The notes beneath the pieces were generated by a model. It ran no database searches and was not told the origin of the DNA. It saw only the letters and a program-made list of their open reading frames with translations. From the NCBI GenBank assembly GCA_029706075.1, contig JAINUG010000130.1, positions 2,832,383-2,896,382 on the forward strand: a stretch of 64,000 nucleotides of DNA, written 5' to 3'. Position numbers and translations under genes: made by a program. Below, piece after piece: positions 13,035 to 24,716 of the stretch (position 1 is the stretch's first letter; every line of letters begins with the position of its first letter). This DNA is from Aldrovandia affinis (Eukaryota > Chordata > Actinopteri > Notacanthiformes > Halosauridae).

Positions 13035-14140
13035 CAGGGACGTGCGGTCAGGGGAGGCAGAGCCTCACCTGTCTTCATGAGAACTAAAAAAAGAAATAAT
13101 AAAATAAAATAAGTATTAATGTTTGTCCACTCGTCTGTGCTTTCAATGCAATTTCGGTGTGGTTCCTATAAGTTTTGATCGTTTTTATAGTCAAAATCGC
13201 TGAAATTCTGTATTTCCTGTTCAAATAGGCTACAACAGAGTCAGAGACGAGAGGTGAGGCAGTGACGAGCCGAGCCTCTCCCCAGATTGCGCAATCCCTC
13301 ACAAACTAAATTGAGCGCGTGCAATTGGCGCGTGCTTGTTGCCATTTCTCTGTGTGTTTCCAATATCATGTTTGAAGACACTTTTATTATACGTCTTAAT
13401 TTCCATAGTTTCCAATATTTAAGTCTTATTGATCTCATCTGACATAAATCCACAAGGAAAAGGCTTGCCTTGAGGCAGCCAGTACCTCTGCCTCACAGAC
13501 GGGGGCGATAGTGAGCCTGAAGTTTACGACTCGGTTTACTCTTGAAATTTTTCAAAACTGGACTTTTACAACAGTCACGGAGATTTTCGTCCAGAAAGAA
13601 AGGCGAATGGACTTCATTTACAAGTAAAGGTAAGCTAAGCAATATTTTCACTTTAACTTGTGCGTGTGTCAGGATTATAACAAAATAATAGCAGTGGAAA
13701 TAGCCTAACTGAAATGAAAATAAAAACTAAATAAAATCTACAACGAACGACACAAAACTAACTGAAACGAAAGTGAATTGCATCTAAAATCAGCTATATT
13801 TTTCCCGTTTTTTAACAATCACGTTCAAATTTTCCCGTTATTCAGCGCTTACATAGCCGAGGCCAGGGTCGGTAGGAATGCCCCTCCGGTCCTCGCCGTC
13901 CAGATATAACGTCTTTTTTAAATAATTGGGGCGGGCTATTTGGTGTGAAAATCAGAATGTTTATGTTATCTGTATTAAAACATTGTATAATAGCACTGTA
14001 GATCTATATTTTCGGTGCGCGTGCACGTGCGGCGCGTTCATATAGCCTACAAAGTGTTCAGGTTTGAGGTTTTGAAAATCTGGTCGCCCTACTCTGATAT
14101 CCAGTGCCTCCCCAACCATTTACCTCACCGCACGTCACTG
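13035..14140 (+). mobile_element. hAT element (TTF-type family), 1.1 kb, with perfect 8-bp TSD
   Basis: The ends are inverted: left CAGGGACGTGCGGTCAGG, right (complement) CAGTGACGTGCGGTGAGG. The flanks carry an exact 8-bp duplication, CTACCACT, at 13027-13034 and 14141-14148, the hallmark of hAT transposition. The 5' region (13180-13520) is homologous to that of the longer copy at 54478, which retains transposase fragments. In this copy no clear transposase exon remains, and the interior diverges after about 13520. A GTAAGC at about 13630 could be the remains of a splice donor. It is probably a deletion derivative. The intact TSD suggests the insertion is not very old. Confidence 0.88.
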
Positions 14141-14148
14141 CTACCACT

Positions 14149-15031
14149 GTCCCCATTGTGAAAGCAGCAACATTACACCACTGTAGTGTTATATGATCAA
14201 CCACAGTGTTTGCATTTTCAAAATAAAGCCCTTTATCTGAATGTTTAATAAGGACTCAGATATCTGGCTCACTGGTCACTTCTACAGGAAAACCTGAAAA
14301 GGCTGTCAGTGCTAAGTAGGTATGGCCAGTATACCAACACATAATTTGGCTGGCTGGCATACATTTAATCCAAATCTGTTATATTCCATAGTCCCTTTTT
14401 CTTAAATATGATCACTCAAATTCAATTACATTGAAGTTTTCAATACAATTACAGTAATCTGTGGTTATGGGGTACAATAAAGGTTATTGTGCATTGCACT
14501 CCCACTGTACAGCTCTTTCTGAAGTGTCCTCCCATAATTTTGAGCACAACTGAATTAACATATTATTTATTCCTTGAATGAAAGATTGAATATTTTGGAG
14601 GAGTAGTGGTCACTGAACAGACAAAGGAAAGCCTTTCATGCTGGCAAAGAAAAACCGTGTGAAAAGAAGAAAGCTGGCCTCATTAATAGTTCGTTTTAAA
14701 GAATGAATCATTTGGATTCATGAGACAGAATACATTTACATTTACATTTTAATACAGACAGACTGAAGTCTTGTGGGGGTGAAATAAAAAATGTAAACAT
14801 GTAATGTGATAGGCATAAGTTTTTAGGCATGTTAAATATTTGATATATTCAATCAAATACTTGAGAATATTTTTTGATTTGTTTTAACTGGACCATGCCA
14901 GCAATTGTGCATGACAGATCCTCAAGCATGTCTTTATGATAATCAGCCTCCCAAAAGGCAGCTTAAGATCCAGACCAACACAATCCCAAGCCTACCTGTC
15001 AAATATTAAACAGATTACCAAAAAGTGCAAG
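14149..15031. other. Intergenic stretch, no gene recognised
   Basis: AT-rich sequence. The right-hand part of the repeat that begins at 12656 may continue for a short way after 14148, but I could not find its end. No gene or RNA is recognised. Confidence 0.5.
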
Positions 15032-15413
15032 TGTAGTGGAGCTCAGAAGGCGTGAGTTAAAGTTGAGCGTGTGAGCGTCCGCATCAAAGGGTGACGTCAA
15101 TAAGAATATGATTAGTTCCCAGAGTTAGGGACTTGAGTCTTTAGCTCAGCGGGCTAATCATCTCTCTTGTCGCGTCGAGATCCTCGGTTCGAAAGTCGCT
15201 GCAGGCAGAACCGACTCGGTTACATTAGTGCCGTGACTCGGATGCTACGACTGATGGTAATCGGTCGGGCCATGGTTGCTACTGCAGGAGTTTGAAGGGG
15301 AGAATGTAGTCGAGCTCAGAAGGCGTGAGTTAAAGTTGAGCGCGTGAGCGTCCACTGCAAAGGGTGATGTCGATAAGAGTATGGGATTAGTTCCCAGAGT
15401 TAGGGACTTGAGT
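15032..15413 (+). mobile_element. Collapsed LTR retrotransposon with tRNA-His primer site
   Basis: A left LTR (15032-15224, starts TGTAG, ends TTACA) is followed by a primer-binding site at 15226-15243, TAGTGCCGTGACTCGGAT. With one mismatch this is the complement of the 3' end of vertebrate tRNA-His. About 60 bp later lies a polypurine tract (GAAGGGGAGAA, 15294-15304), then a second LTR copy starts at 15305 (TGTAGTCGAGCTC) and is truncated at about 15413. The internal region is therefore almost entirely lost. The left LTR contains a TGACGTCA cAMP-response-type motif (15102-15109); the right copy has a mutated version. The last 85 bp of the left LTR look tRNA-like (see separate entry). Confidence 0.75.
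15141..15200 (+). other. tRNA-like segment within the left LTR
   Basis: The segment has a good A box (TTAGCTCAGCGGG, 15141-15153) and a B box (GGTTCGAAAGTC, from about 15186) at a normal spacing for a polymerase III promoter. It does not fold as a complete tRNA: I cannot pair a proper acceptor stem. It lies in the part of the LTR missing from the truncated second copy, so I cannot tell whether it belongs to the LTR or was inserted into it. It is not a functional tRNA gene. Confidence 0.45.
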
Positions 15414-17108
15414 ACAGTATTCTATGGTATGATTTTTATTTTATTTTTTGCCTACATTTATCTCTACCACCTATGGAGTACCAATCAAGTGAACTTTTCA
15501 ATCCAAACATTGCTTAAACTGTTTAAAATGACCTCATTGCCTCCAGTGGTATAATTATAAACTGTCAATTGAAACTGCTCACATCAACATGATTGATAAC
15601 AGTTGGCCTTTTACGGTAGCCAGTAATTCCACACCAGCCAAGAAATACTATTAAAAAAGAACACTGGAGATAAATGTCTGTTGTTTAGCTGGGGTTTCTA
15701 TGGGTGCCTAGAAAGGAAACACAGTTCAATGTGTGTGTGTGTGAGTTCACTATGGACAAGGAGTTGTGTCATATGACTGCAAAGGCAGTGAGGTAAACCC
15801 CCCTCTGAATAAACCAGGTACCCTAAGGAGGAATACATCTACGTACTTAAGGGGCCATCCGTATCCATATGTTATTACAAGAATCATCTGCAAAATGCTT
15901 AACGTGCATATTTCTGCCAGGCCTGTAAACACCTACTTTCCACAGGGTATGGGTATAGTCTCAGTGCAGTGAGCTTACCAGCAAGATGCCATTTTGAAAA
16001 AAAGACGACAAAAAACAACTTTGGAGGTATTTAAGGATCCTGTCTCTTTATCTTTCATCATCGGAGACCAATAATTAAAATGGAAATACAAAGCCAACTG
16101 TAATTAACTAGTGATGGATGATTATCAGAATCAATACAGCATGCCTGTCTCTCTCTGCTTTTGGGTCAGCATTAATGCTATGTTGGCACTTTCAAGATAT
16201 GAAAGCACTTCTGATGACAAGGGAAATTGTCAGGGACATCTTAATCTTCTGTGACATCAAAAAGATAGGCAGGGGAAACTGGATCAAGAACACGACAATA
16301 GGATGTGATATGTAGATACTATAATGAAAGTGGGAAAAGATCTTATTACTTGTAATCATGTGCGTCTGGAGATATTAAAAACCTCTCGCATTCTATCTGT
16401 CATAAATTTTCTTGAGCATATTTACATGAGCATTTAGATGCATTCATTTAGCAGGCTCACTTAAATAGAGCCGTTTACAAAATACAGCTAATCAAGCTTG
16501 ACAGGTTTTGACATTTGACAAATATAATCAAATACTATAAATATCATCATATGTTCCATGTTGAAACAAGCCCACATACTGTATATGCTGTTCATCAAAT
16601 AATACAACATTCAAAGTAGTTTGATTGTGCATCATATTGAGTAGATAATGAGGCCAAAATATGACACATTAAAAATACATATTTATACATGAACTAGGCA
16701 TTGTAATACATAGACCCCCTACAGATTATAAAAAAAAGTGTCACATCACTGCATACACTATTAGTTATTTCAGGTAATTAAGTACCAAGTGATATGTTTA
16801 TCTGTATTTTTTAGGTTTTATAATGTCATTTTCAGTTTTTCTAAAGAGGTAAAGTGGTTCTACAGGTAGATAAGGGATGCATGTGGTGTTCATATGATGT
16901 TGCATGTTCATGGCTGGCATTCCTCCTGTTTTATTGTTTCTTCAATACATTCCCCCATTTTGTTGATATCAAATTTCAGTGTGTGCTTTCTAATCTGTTT
17001 TTGCTAATTACAATATTGCCCTAATTCAGTTGTTGCCCATTCAACATGATCAAATTAGAGAAGAAGCAATACTTTGAGAATGTGATTTTCATTATACATC
17101 TAGTTTTT
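15414..17108. other. Intergenic stretch with a decayed LINE/SINE tail
   Basis: No gene is recognised. At about 16432-16480 the minus strand carries a decayed version of the LINE/SINE 3' tail (CATTTAGCAGGCTCACTTAA on the plus strand). The rest is unique AT-rich DNA. Confidence 0.45.
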
Positions 17109-17429
17109 GGGACCGACCCAAAGACCAGCGTATTTACGCATACATGTACAATCTGATGACATCCATGTTATCAATCGCAATGTTGTTTGCAATGTCAGAC
17201 ACTGTGAAGTATGTTGTTTACATGCATCAGGGCATATAAAAGGGGCCATAATAAATTACATTGGAAAAAAACATAAGGTGTCCTCTACATAGAATACATT
17301 AATGCATGTTCCCATCTGAAGCATTAAAATCTATGATCATGTACTGATAACGCTATATACATTGAATTAAAGTAATCCAAAGAGTTGTGACTTTACAAGT
17401 GTGAATGACATGGGGAAGATTTGTAGTGA
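17109..17429 (+). repeat. Direct duplication A, copy 1 (partner at 21788)
   Basis: About 320 bp that recurs in the same orientation at 21788-22134 with high identity (mostly isolated substitutions and a few small indels). Shared landmarks in the same order are GGACCGACCCA, ATTTACGCAT-CATGTACAATCT, CATCAGGGCATATAAAAGG, ATACATTAATGCATGTTCCC, GATCATGTACTGATAACGC and GATTTGTAGTGA. There are no inverted ends, tRNA boxes or poly(A) tail, and it matches no repeat I recognise. It may be a local segmental duplication or an unnamed repeat. Confidence 0.85.
17235..17242 (+). promoter_or_regulatory. TATA-box-like motif in duplication A, copy 1
   Basis: TATAAAAG followed by GGGCC lies in the best-conserved part of the duplicated block. 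The same motif is unchanged in the second copy (21933-21940). It has the sequence of a strong TATA box, but I see no transcript or exon downstream, so promoter function is only a possibility. Confidence 0.25.
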
Positions 17430-18391
17430 TTATTTTAGAGAAAAAAACTGACCAGCCAGTTAAAATCCTTTGGTCAAAATGCATGAGCATTCTTCATTAC
17501 ATTGTAGTACTGAAAACTAAAAACATGTCTTCACAGGGAATAAAACAGAAATGTATCTCTTATAAGCAGACACACCATGTACACACATATTTAATTAATG
17601 ACTTAAACCTTGTGTTCATGCTCAATTTTAAACCACGGTGATTTAAAAATAATTGCATGGACAAAAAACACCACGCTTCTCTTATAACTAATTAATCCCA
17701 TTTGCAAAACATTAATCCTACCTTTGCGATACCTTGGGGATCTCACTCCTTGGTTTGTAAGCTTCTGTTGCATTTTACCTTTTGAAGTGTTATCTTACAG
17801 AAACAACATTTTACTACCTGGGCCTCGTGTCTGTTAGAAGAGTATTTAGTGTTTTTATTATATGTACAGGCCGCAGAGGGTACCAAATAAAGGGCAAACC
17901 CAAAAAGAAAGGCAAGGACAAATTATAGGGACTTTGTGAAGTCACATTTCTTCCTTGAATCCTTGACTATATTCTCCATAGACACCCATACCCCAGCTAC
18001 AACTGAATCCTCATTTTCATACAGAATTCTTTGACAAAGAGGAACTCAATGCTATTTGTGGCCTCTTTGCCCATGACCGTGGCTCCATTTGTAAACATTT
18101 TTGAACAATGAAATATTATTCATTCATTCATTCATTCATTCATTCATTCATCATCGAATGCATGCACCTTGTAATGCAGAAATGGCTCAGGTTGCTCTCC
18201 AAAAACACATCCATTGAGTGTATTTAAATAATATAATATGTATCCACAGTAAGTGTTACAACACAAGACTCTTATACAATCATAACTGATTGGAATTCAA
18301 CTCACTTTTCTAAATGTATTCATATTGTACAGTATTGGCAAACAGCCATTTTCTTTAAAATAATACATGGTGATGCATTTCAATCAATCGA

Positions 18392-18394
<3 letters not shown>
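17430..18394. other. Intergenic stretch with CATT microsatellite
   Basis: No gene is recognised. A (CATT)n microsatellite of about eight units lies at 18121-18151. Confidence 0.55.

Positions 18395-18472
<78 letters not shown>
18395..18472. repeat. (AC)n microsatellite, about 39 units
   Basis: An essentially uninterrupted AC run passes directly into (AT)n and then into the left end of a Tc1-type element. It is a likely length-polymorphic locus. Confidence 0.97.
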
Positions 18473-18483
<11 letters not shown>

Positions 18484-18857
18484 CAGTGCCCTTTTAAAGT
18501 TTATATCCCATCTCAAAAATGTTACCTTACAGCCTGAAATGAAAACATATTTAATCTAACTTTTTCCACCTTTATTTGCACATTTTACGCTACAACTTCC
18601 AAGTGAAAAAATATATATTTTTCAAGTCATCCTCCAGGTTTTCAATAGAATTTAGGTCAGGGCTCTAACAAGGCCACTCAAGGACATTCACTTTTTTGTG
18701 TTTTAGCCACTCCACTGTTGCTTTAGCTGTGTCATTTCGGTCGTTGTCCGAACACCCCCATAACAGAATGCTGCCACCACCGTACGTTAGAATAGGGATG
18801 GTCTTCTTTGGGCTTTGGGTGTTTTTGAGAAGGGGTGTAGAATTTAAAGGGGCACTG
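18484..18857 (-). mobile_element. Non-autonomous Tc1 deletion derivative, 374 bp
   Basis: Inverted ends CAGTGCCC-TTTTAAAG on the left and the complement CTTTAAA-GGGGCACTG on the right, both next to TA-rich DNA, define the element. On the minus strand the interior still encodes a Tc1 transposase fragment: a glycine-rich GGGSILLWGCS, then WLKHKKVNVLEWP, an interrupted PDLNSIENL-like block and EDDL (about 18790 down to 18620). N- and C-terminal parts are missing. It is a dead internally deleted copy. Confidence 0.82.
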
Positions 18858-21787
18858 TGTATATATATAGTTCATATTTGAGTGAATAGCATTCACTGGA
18901 TAGGTTGATAAAACAGTATTCAAGCAAAGTTCATAACAGTCTTTGATTAAATAAATTGAAAAAAACATTTTAAGTGAGAGATAATGGTTGGCAAAAGCTG
19001 AAAAGGATGGGTGATTTACACAAGCACCTTGACCATTATCGCGGACCTTTGTGAAAATAAGGTGGGTATACGGTGTAGCACTGTGAATCCCTATGAATAC
19101 ACCACTGAATATATTTCTAGAAATTGTTTACTGCAAGGCCAACATTATCATTTACCGTGATTTTATAAACCACACTACATTACATTTCCTGTAATTTACA
19201 TGCTATTATGCATATGTATATGTATATATACTGGCATTAGTGGAATGTGATTCATTTTAGATAAACATATAAGGTCATTTTGGAAGAAACTAACACCAGT
19301 AGTCCATGTTGATTCCTGCTTGCAGTGTCCCCAGGATACCTTGGCAAAACCCATGTTTTAGAAAATTATGATATTTCCATATGAATTTGACCCATTTATC
19401 TAGAAGGACAGAGTCCTTCCCTAGACTATGGAAAGAGCTTCCCTTTATACTGTTGCAAATACATTTACAGTTGTAGTGTAAGCTCTGCCACCCCGCTTGC
19501 CACCAAGCTCCAAAAAATAAAAATAAAAATCTGTGATCTACCTCAGCAACAGGTATACTAATTAAATGCTTTTAAGTGCTGCACCTTCATTTTCCACCAT
19601 ATAAGTGTATTTGTGAAAGTGTACAATAAACAATGTAACACATAGGTGGTGGCATGGGGTGGCAGCTACCACCCGTGAAACAAGCAAAAATAAAATTATG
19701 AACTGCCATGAAAGTGACTACCCGCTATTTAGCTGCCGTGTGAGTAATTTAGCAAGCTCCCAGCCAAAAAAAAAAAAAGTTTGTAAAATGTCACAGTTGT
19801 GGATTGCACATTTCACATCTTCTTATGAAATGGCTAACGTATTTATTTGCAAACCATCGTCACAGTTGTTGTCCATGTATCTGTGAACGTAGGTATGAGT
19901 GTGTGAGTGAATGGTGTGTGTGCCCTGCGATGGTAACCGACCTGTCCAGGGTGTATGCTAATGTTAGCAGGCAATGATAGCCCAGCCAGTATAATAATAT
20001 GTAATTAAAATTGCTATATGATTAACCCAAAACACAGAAAGCTACTTAGCCAGCTGCTATAATGTTATTGAGCTCTGTTAAATTCACTGCGTCAATCAAC
20101 AATGTATTTGGGACTGGCAGGAAGACGAATGGAGTGGTTACAATTACACCTCGGGGTCCTGCTGGTCACTGCCATTTTGGCTGTAAATAATGATAATGTG
20201 TTGTGATGGTTTGCAGTCTCCAGCAATATTTAACGGTGACGATGGCTAATGACTTATTTCCAAAAATCTAAAATTGAATAAAAACTGTGGCGCATGAATC
20301 TCTGCTTTTTCCTCAGTGCACTACAAGTCTGATGTGTTTTAATTTGGCAAGAAACTGTATAATGCTGTAAAGAGATTTTAGTGTGCTAATGCTAATGATA
20401 TTCACTAGTTTTTTTCAATAAAAACTAGCAAACAGATTTGTGTGGAATTGCAAGGAGTAGTTGAAATAGTATTTGTCCTTTGCCAAAAAAAACATTCTAC
20501 ATTGGTCCTGGAATGGCGTAAGGAGGAGACTGGTAATTTGGGTATTTTTAATGTAAACTCAACGTGCAACCATTATCTAAACACTGTGCGGCCATGCGGT
20601 GTTTAATATTTGTCCAAAATGGCAACAGGATGTCTTCAAGGGCGTCATTATATAGGACCATTTCAACCCCCGTTTAATCTGGGCTGACATTCTACATGGA
20701 ATGGAGATGGTTATCTGACAGCAGGAGAAAGGCAAGTGATGGACTGGTGTTGATGGTGGCGGTGGAGGAGATAGACCTGCAGGTCATTTTTTTCTTGCCC
20801 CTAGCTAATTAACTCCTGATCTTGCACAGTCTCCACCCTCCCCGTTAATGTCCTATTAATGGATGAATGGATCCGTGATACTTCTGTGCTCATCTATTAA
20901 CTTGTACATTCATCAACATGTGTGTGCCTGAATCAATTTGTATTCACCACTTGTATATTATTTATTGTTGACTCATTCATCATTGTCAGTTTGCAACAAA
21001 AAAACGTGTATATTTAAAGTTACTGAATTGGTTCACTTGAATTGGTTATACTGTTACTTTTAGACTACTATACTGATGCTCAGGATTAACACAGCAAGAA
21101 GCACAATGAGAAGAACAGAGTATATACATGGAAAAATAATCAATGTACAAATATTCCATATCATTACCATGTATGTATATTATAAATGGATTGGAAATAT
21201 TATAAACATGATGATGGTTATTATTATCAACATTATTATTATTGTTGTTAATATTAATAGGAATTAATATGAACTCCTGAAATTAAAATGAAATCAGTTT
21301 TTCCTGGTGTGATGTCTTCCTGTTGCTGTGCTAACAGGATATAAACATTGAGAAGATTCTCCCCCACATCAGATCAACACAGCTACACTTGGAATTTCGT
21401 CTGTGTTGCTCTTCCGTCTGAAATGCCAACCAGTCAGTGCAAAATTCTAATTACGAATAAAAAAAAAGCAGTAATTTCAATCAGCTTGTGCTTTAATATG
21501 TCTCTTTTGCTGTCATTGCACTCATCTATTGTTTTTAAAACGGGTCTGGTCTCATACATTCTCCCTCAGGGAGTGTCCAGTCTGTCTGTGTTGCTCTTCA
21601 TTTGCTGTTCCGTTCATACCTTTAATATGTCTCTTTTGCTGCCATCTAGGATGTGCAACATTCTCCTCTCGGCAGTTCAAGCGGTTTGCTCCGCTCTATC
21701 AGGATTAGCATGCAGATCCCTCATCGTTTGACGTGAAGTCGATGCACACACCCCCAAATCTGCGTGACTAGAAAGCAGCCTCAGCAA
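18858..21787. other. Intergenic stretch; SINE scrap and small internal duplication
   Basis: No gene is recognised. At 19888-19960 the sequence matches the middle of the DANA-type SINE at 45074 (GTAGGTATGAGTG, GCCCTGCGATGG, GACCTGTCCAGG). At 21395-21650 two motifs (CTGTGTTGCTCTTC and TTTAATATGTCTCTTTTGCTG) each occur twice, so the 127-codon open frame there is repetitive and probably fortuitous. A less AT-rich patch at about 20580-20870, with a TAGCTAATTAACTCC homeodomain-type core, is a weak candidate for conserved noncoding DNA. Confidence 0.45.
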
Positions 21788-22134
21788 AGGACCGACCCAA
21801 CAAAACATCAAAGATGTAAAGACCAGTGTATTTACGCATGCATGTACAATCTCATGACATCCATGGTATCAATCACAATGTTGTTTGCAATGTCAGACAC
21901 TGCGAAGTATGTTGTTTGCATGCATCAGGGCATATAAAAGGGGCCATAACAAATGACATTTAAAAAAACACAAAAAAACATATGGTGTCCCCTACATAGA
22001 ATACATTAATGCATGTTCCCATCTGAAGCATTACAATCTATGATCATGTACTGATAACGCTATATACATTAAAGTAATCCAAAGAGTTGTGACTTTACAA
22101 GTGCGAATGAAATGGGGAAGGCAGATTTGTAGTG
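21788..22134 (+). repeat. Direct duplication A, copy 2
   Basis: Second copy of the block at 17109-17429, same orientation, starts 4.68 kb apart. It differs by scattered substitutions, about 20 bp of extra sequence near the left end (after GACCGACCCAA), a few extra bases in an A-rich run near 21965, and loss of a short GAAT near 22068. The TATAAAAG motif (21933-21940) is conserved. Confidence 0.85.
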
Positions 22135-23689
22135 ACAGTGCATTGTCAGGCTGTCTAAACAGACAGTCACTCCTTCACAGGGTTTTCTTAAGGCTGAATC
22201 TGTCCAGGCCCATGTTCCTTCAAACTAGTCTTAAAGATATCAGGAGACTTCTTTTGGAAGCCCTTAATTGGATCCAATGTATGATTTATTAATGAGCAAG
22301 GATAACCAGTGCAGTGTAGCACATGGTTATTGGTGTCTGATGTTTTGCCAGACTAAAGGGGGGTAGGCAATGAATGATACATTAAAGAAGAAGGATTTGC
22401 AACCAGTGGGTTAAAGAAAAGCACTGAAAATGGAGGAAGGATAAAATGGATTGATGCAATCTGGCCAATACAAGTCAGTCCCATGAAGTCCTTTACTCTC
22501 TCATTTGTAGGTACATTTCTACCACTGGCCTAACACAAATCCTGCATACTAATAAGAGAACAAACAGCATGGACTCAGCGTGATGTGTTTAGCATCCAAC
22601 GTTGTAATTTGAATGAAAGCGTGAGATTATCAGCTTCTGTCAATGAACAGCTTCACAGCCGACTCCAAGGTTTATACGTGTTCTGCAATACATAGTTGCT
22701 CGCAGAGATTTTTGAGCAGGAATAGAATCTGTGATAGGCACAATAAATAATAAAACAGGTGCACTTAGGTTGAACCAAGGAGTTCTGAAAAGGACTTGAG
22801 CCTGAACTGAAGAATAGCCTTATAGCTCGTTGACAGAGAGATTCACTAATAACATATCACTTCACAAATTGCAAACAAGGATCAAGAAAAGCCTTCAAAT
22901 CATATATTTTAAGCTGCGTGCTGCAGGGCTGTCAAGGCCAGGGTGTGCAACCAAATGAGACATGACATTCACATGGCAGTGTGGCACACTTGTTCTGATC
23001 AATTATTTATAACCAGTGTCCCCTTAGTGAGTCAGATTGAATTTAATCACATGTAGTGGGACTCAATAAGCTGAAGGGCATCTGATTTTTGTCGTTTGTT
23101 TATTTGTGCTGGTCCTATTTTACATTATTATCGACAGTGTTGCACACTTGACCACACATCCATATAATTCAGTATAGTCACTGTGGTGAACTTTGCTACT
23201 GGCATTTTACATTGACCTGTATAACGCCCCTGCATGAACTCGTAGCTCTACTGTCATTTTGGATCACATTTAGTGTTGAAATGAGATTCGGTTGTAAATG
23301 CAAGTAAATTAGTTTCCTCTTACTCAGTGGTCAGTCACCTTTATGCACAGATATTTGCAAATAATCTGAAACTAGCTGAAAACCTATTTCATACATACAA
23401 ATACTATATTCCTTTATGAACTGTTGGTTACTTAAACATTGGGTTAATTGATCTGACAAATACAGATCCTACTTTATGTTATTATTATTCCCTCCCCCTC
23501 CCCCATTCTCTCCTTTTTGAAATAGTATGTAATTGTACTATGTTTTCATGTGACCAATCACCATCTGTGATCTCATTGGGCAATTTTTAAGTTAGTAATT
23601 AAACCTAAAATGTACTAACCTTTTCCTTCCCAGTGCTACAGGCACGGTATGCTGCTGCCTACAACGATGTCCATCGCTGTATTACTGCA
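22135..23689. other. Intergenic stretch, no gene recognised
   Basis: No transposon ends, RNA gene or protein similarity were recognised. Composition is AT-rich throughout. Confidence 0.55.
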
Positions 23690-23805
23690 CTGATCTCTTG
23701 CGCAAACTATGATTGTTCTTACCATGTATTCATTTTAATGCACATCTTGTAAGTCGCTCTGGATAAGAGCATCTGCCAAATGCCTAAAATGTAAAATGGT
23801 AATGG
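23690..23805 (+). mobile_element. 3' end of UnaL2-type LINE
   Basis: The segment ends in TTGTAAGTCGCTCTGGATAA followed by GAGCATCTGCCAAATGCC and an AAAATGT-type tail. The hairpin CGCTCT-GGATA-AGAGCA (23755-23771) has one terminal mismatch. The upstream sequence reads like an L2 3' untranslated region rather than a tRNA. The 5' limit is approximate. Confidence 0.7.
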
Positions 23806-24371
23806 TGGCTATATTTCTTAATGCAGGGACTTTTTAAAATCTGGTTGAACAGAGCACCCACAGTCTGCCTATCCCAGCTGCGCATGAAGTATGCTCCTCT
23901 GACGCAGTGATTGTGCAGGCCAGTTGGTGGACCGTGGAGGGAACCGTAACTGGCAGCAATTGCTTCAGGAGAGTATGTGCCTGTCTGCAATCTCCCAAAT
24001 TGATGGAGACTGTTGCATCAATGAGACAAGCCTACGAATAAGATTGGCTATTCCAAATTGGGAGAAAAGATTAAATCGGGGTGAGAAATGTATTCAAATC
24101 ATGGCAGAAAATTGATTATGGCAGAATGATTTCCATAAACTGGAAAAAAGGTGTGATATTGTATGGGAAATATGTGTTTCAGTACTCTGTGCCTTATGAT
24201 TGAATGTTGAAATCTTTCTGTCAAAATATGGCTTACATATTAGATTTAAGTCAAATCGAATGCATCCCATTATCCATACTTAGAAATGATTTTTATATAA
24301 GCTGTCTGTATTTTGTAGTACATGGATATACAGGGAAAACACCTTCTTTAGGCGCATATATATATATATAT
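23806..24371. other. Intergenic stretch ending in (TA)n
   Basis: No gene is recognised. The stretch finishes in a short (TA)n run (about 24357-24371) that abuts the next repeat. Confidence 0.5.
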
Positions 24372-24698
24372 TGTGGTGTCCCTAGGGGTTGGGGGCGACA
24401 TGCACAGACCTTGCAGAGGGCGTAGGCAAGTTGAATAACTCAGAGGAGGCAGTATTATCTTCCACTCTCTCTTCAATTCTCTCCACAACTGCCAACCGAC
24501 TCCTTCCCAGTGTAACACAAACAAGTCCCTTAAATAAGCCTTCAAATAGTCTTCAGCCGTCCGTAGTCCCAATCACTTGACTTCATTCAGGTGTGGGACT
24601 GCGGGCTGCTGGGAAATGAAGTCTTTTCCTCTCCAGTGGCTCCAAAGAATTAAAAGGCCAGGCAGCCATTTTCTTATCCTGCCCCTTGGGATGCCACA
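24372..24698 (+). mobile_element. Unclassified repeat, copy 2, complete (327 bp)
   Basis: It begins TGTGGTGTCCCTAGGGG and ends CCCCTTGGGATGCCACA, so the outer 17 bp are inverted repeats with three mismatches. Both sides are (TA)n-rich DNA, which hides any target duplication. The first 95 bp match the copies at 12656 and 33110 (shared GGGTTGGG-CGACA, GAGGGCGTAGGCA, GAGGAGGCAGTA). There is no coding capacity. Alternatives are a solo LTR (TG...CA ends) or a MITE of an unplaced DNA-transposon family; the length of the inverted ends favours the second slightly. Confidence 0.6.
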
Positions 24699-24715
24699 AT
24701 ATATATACATATATA

Positions 24716-24716
24716 A

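Noticed and set aside
15141-15200. A possible tRNA gene from the clear A and B boxes
   Set aside because: No acceptor stem or anticodon arm pairs properly, and it lies inside an LTR. Kept only as a tRNA-like segment.
18118-18480. CATT and AC arrays as CRISPR-like repeats
   Set aside because: These are simple microsatellites with no spacers, in a eukaryotic context.
21348-21731. 127-codon frame as a small membrane protein
   Set aside because: The apparent repeats come from a local DNA duplication, and nothing else supports translation.
24372-24698. Firm call as a solo LTR because of TG...CA ends
   Set aside because: The inverted ends extend to about 17 bp, no PPT or PBS copy was found, and TA-rich flanks hide the target duplication. 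Left unclassified.
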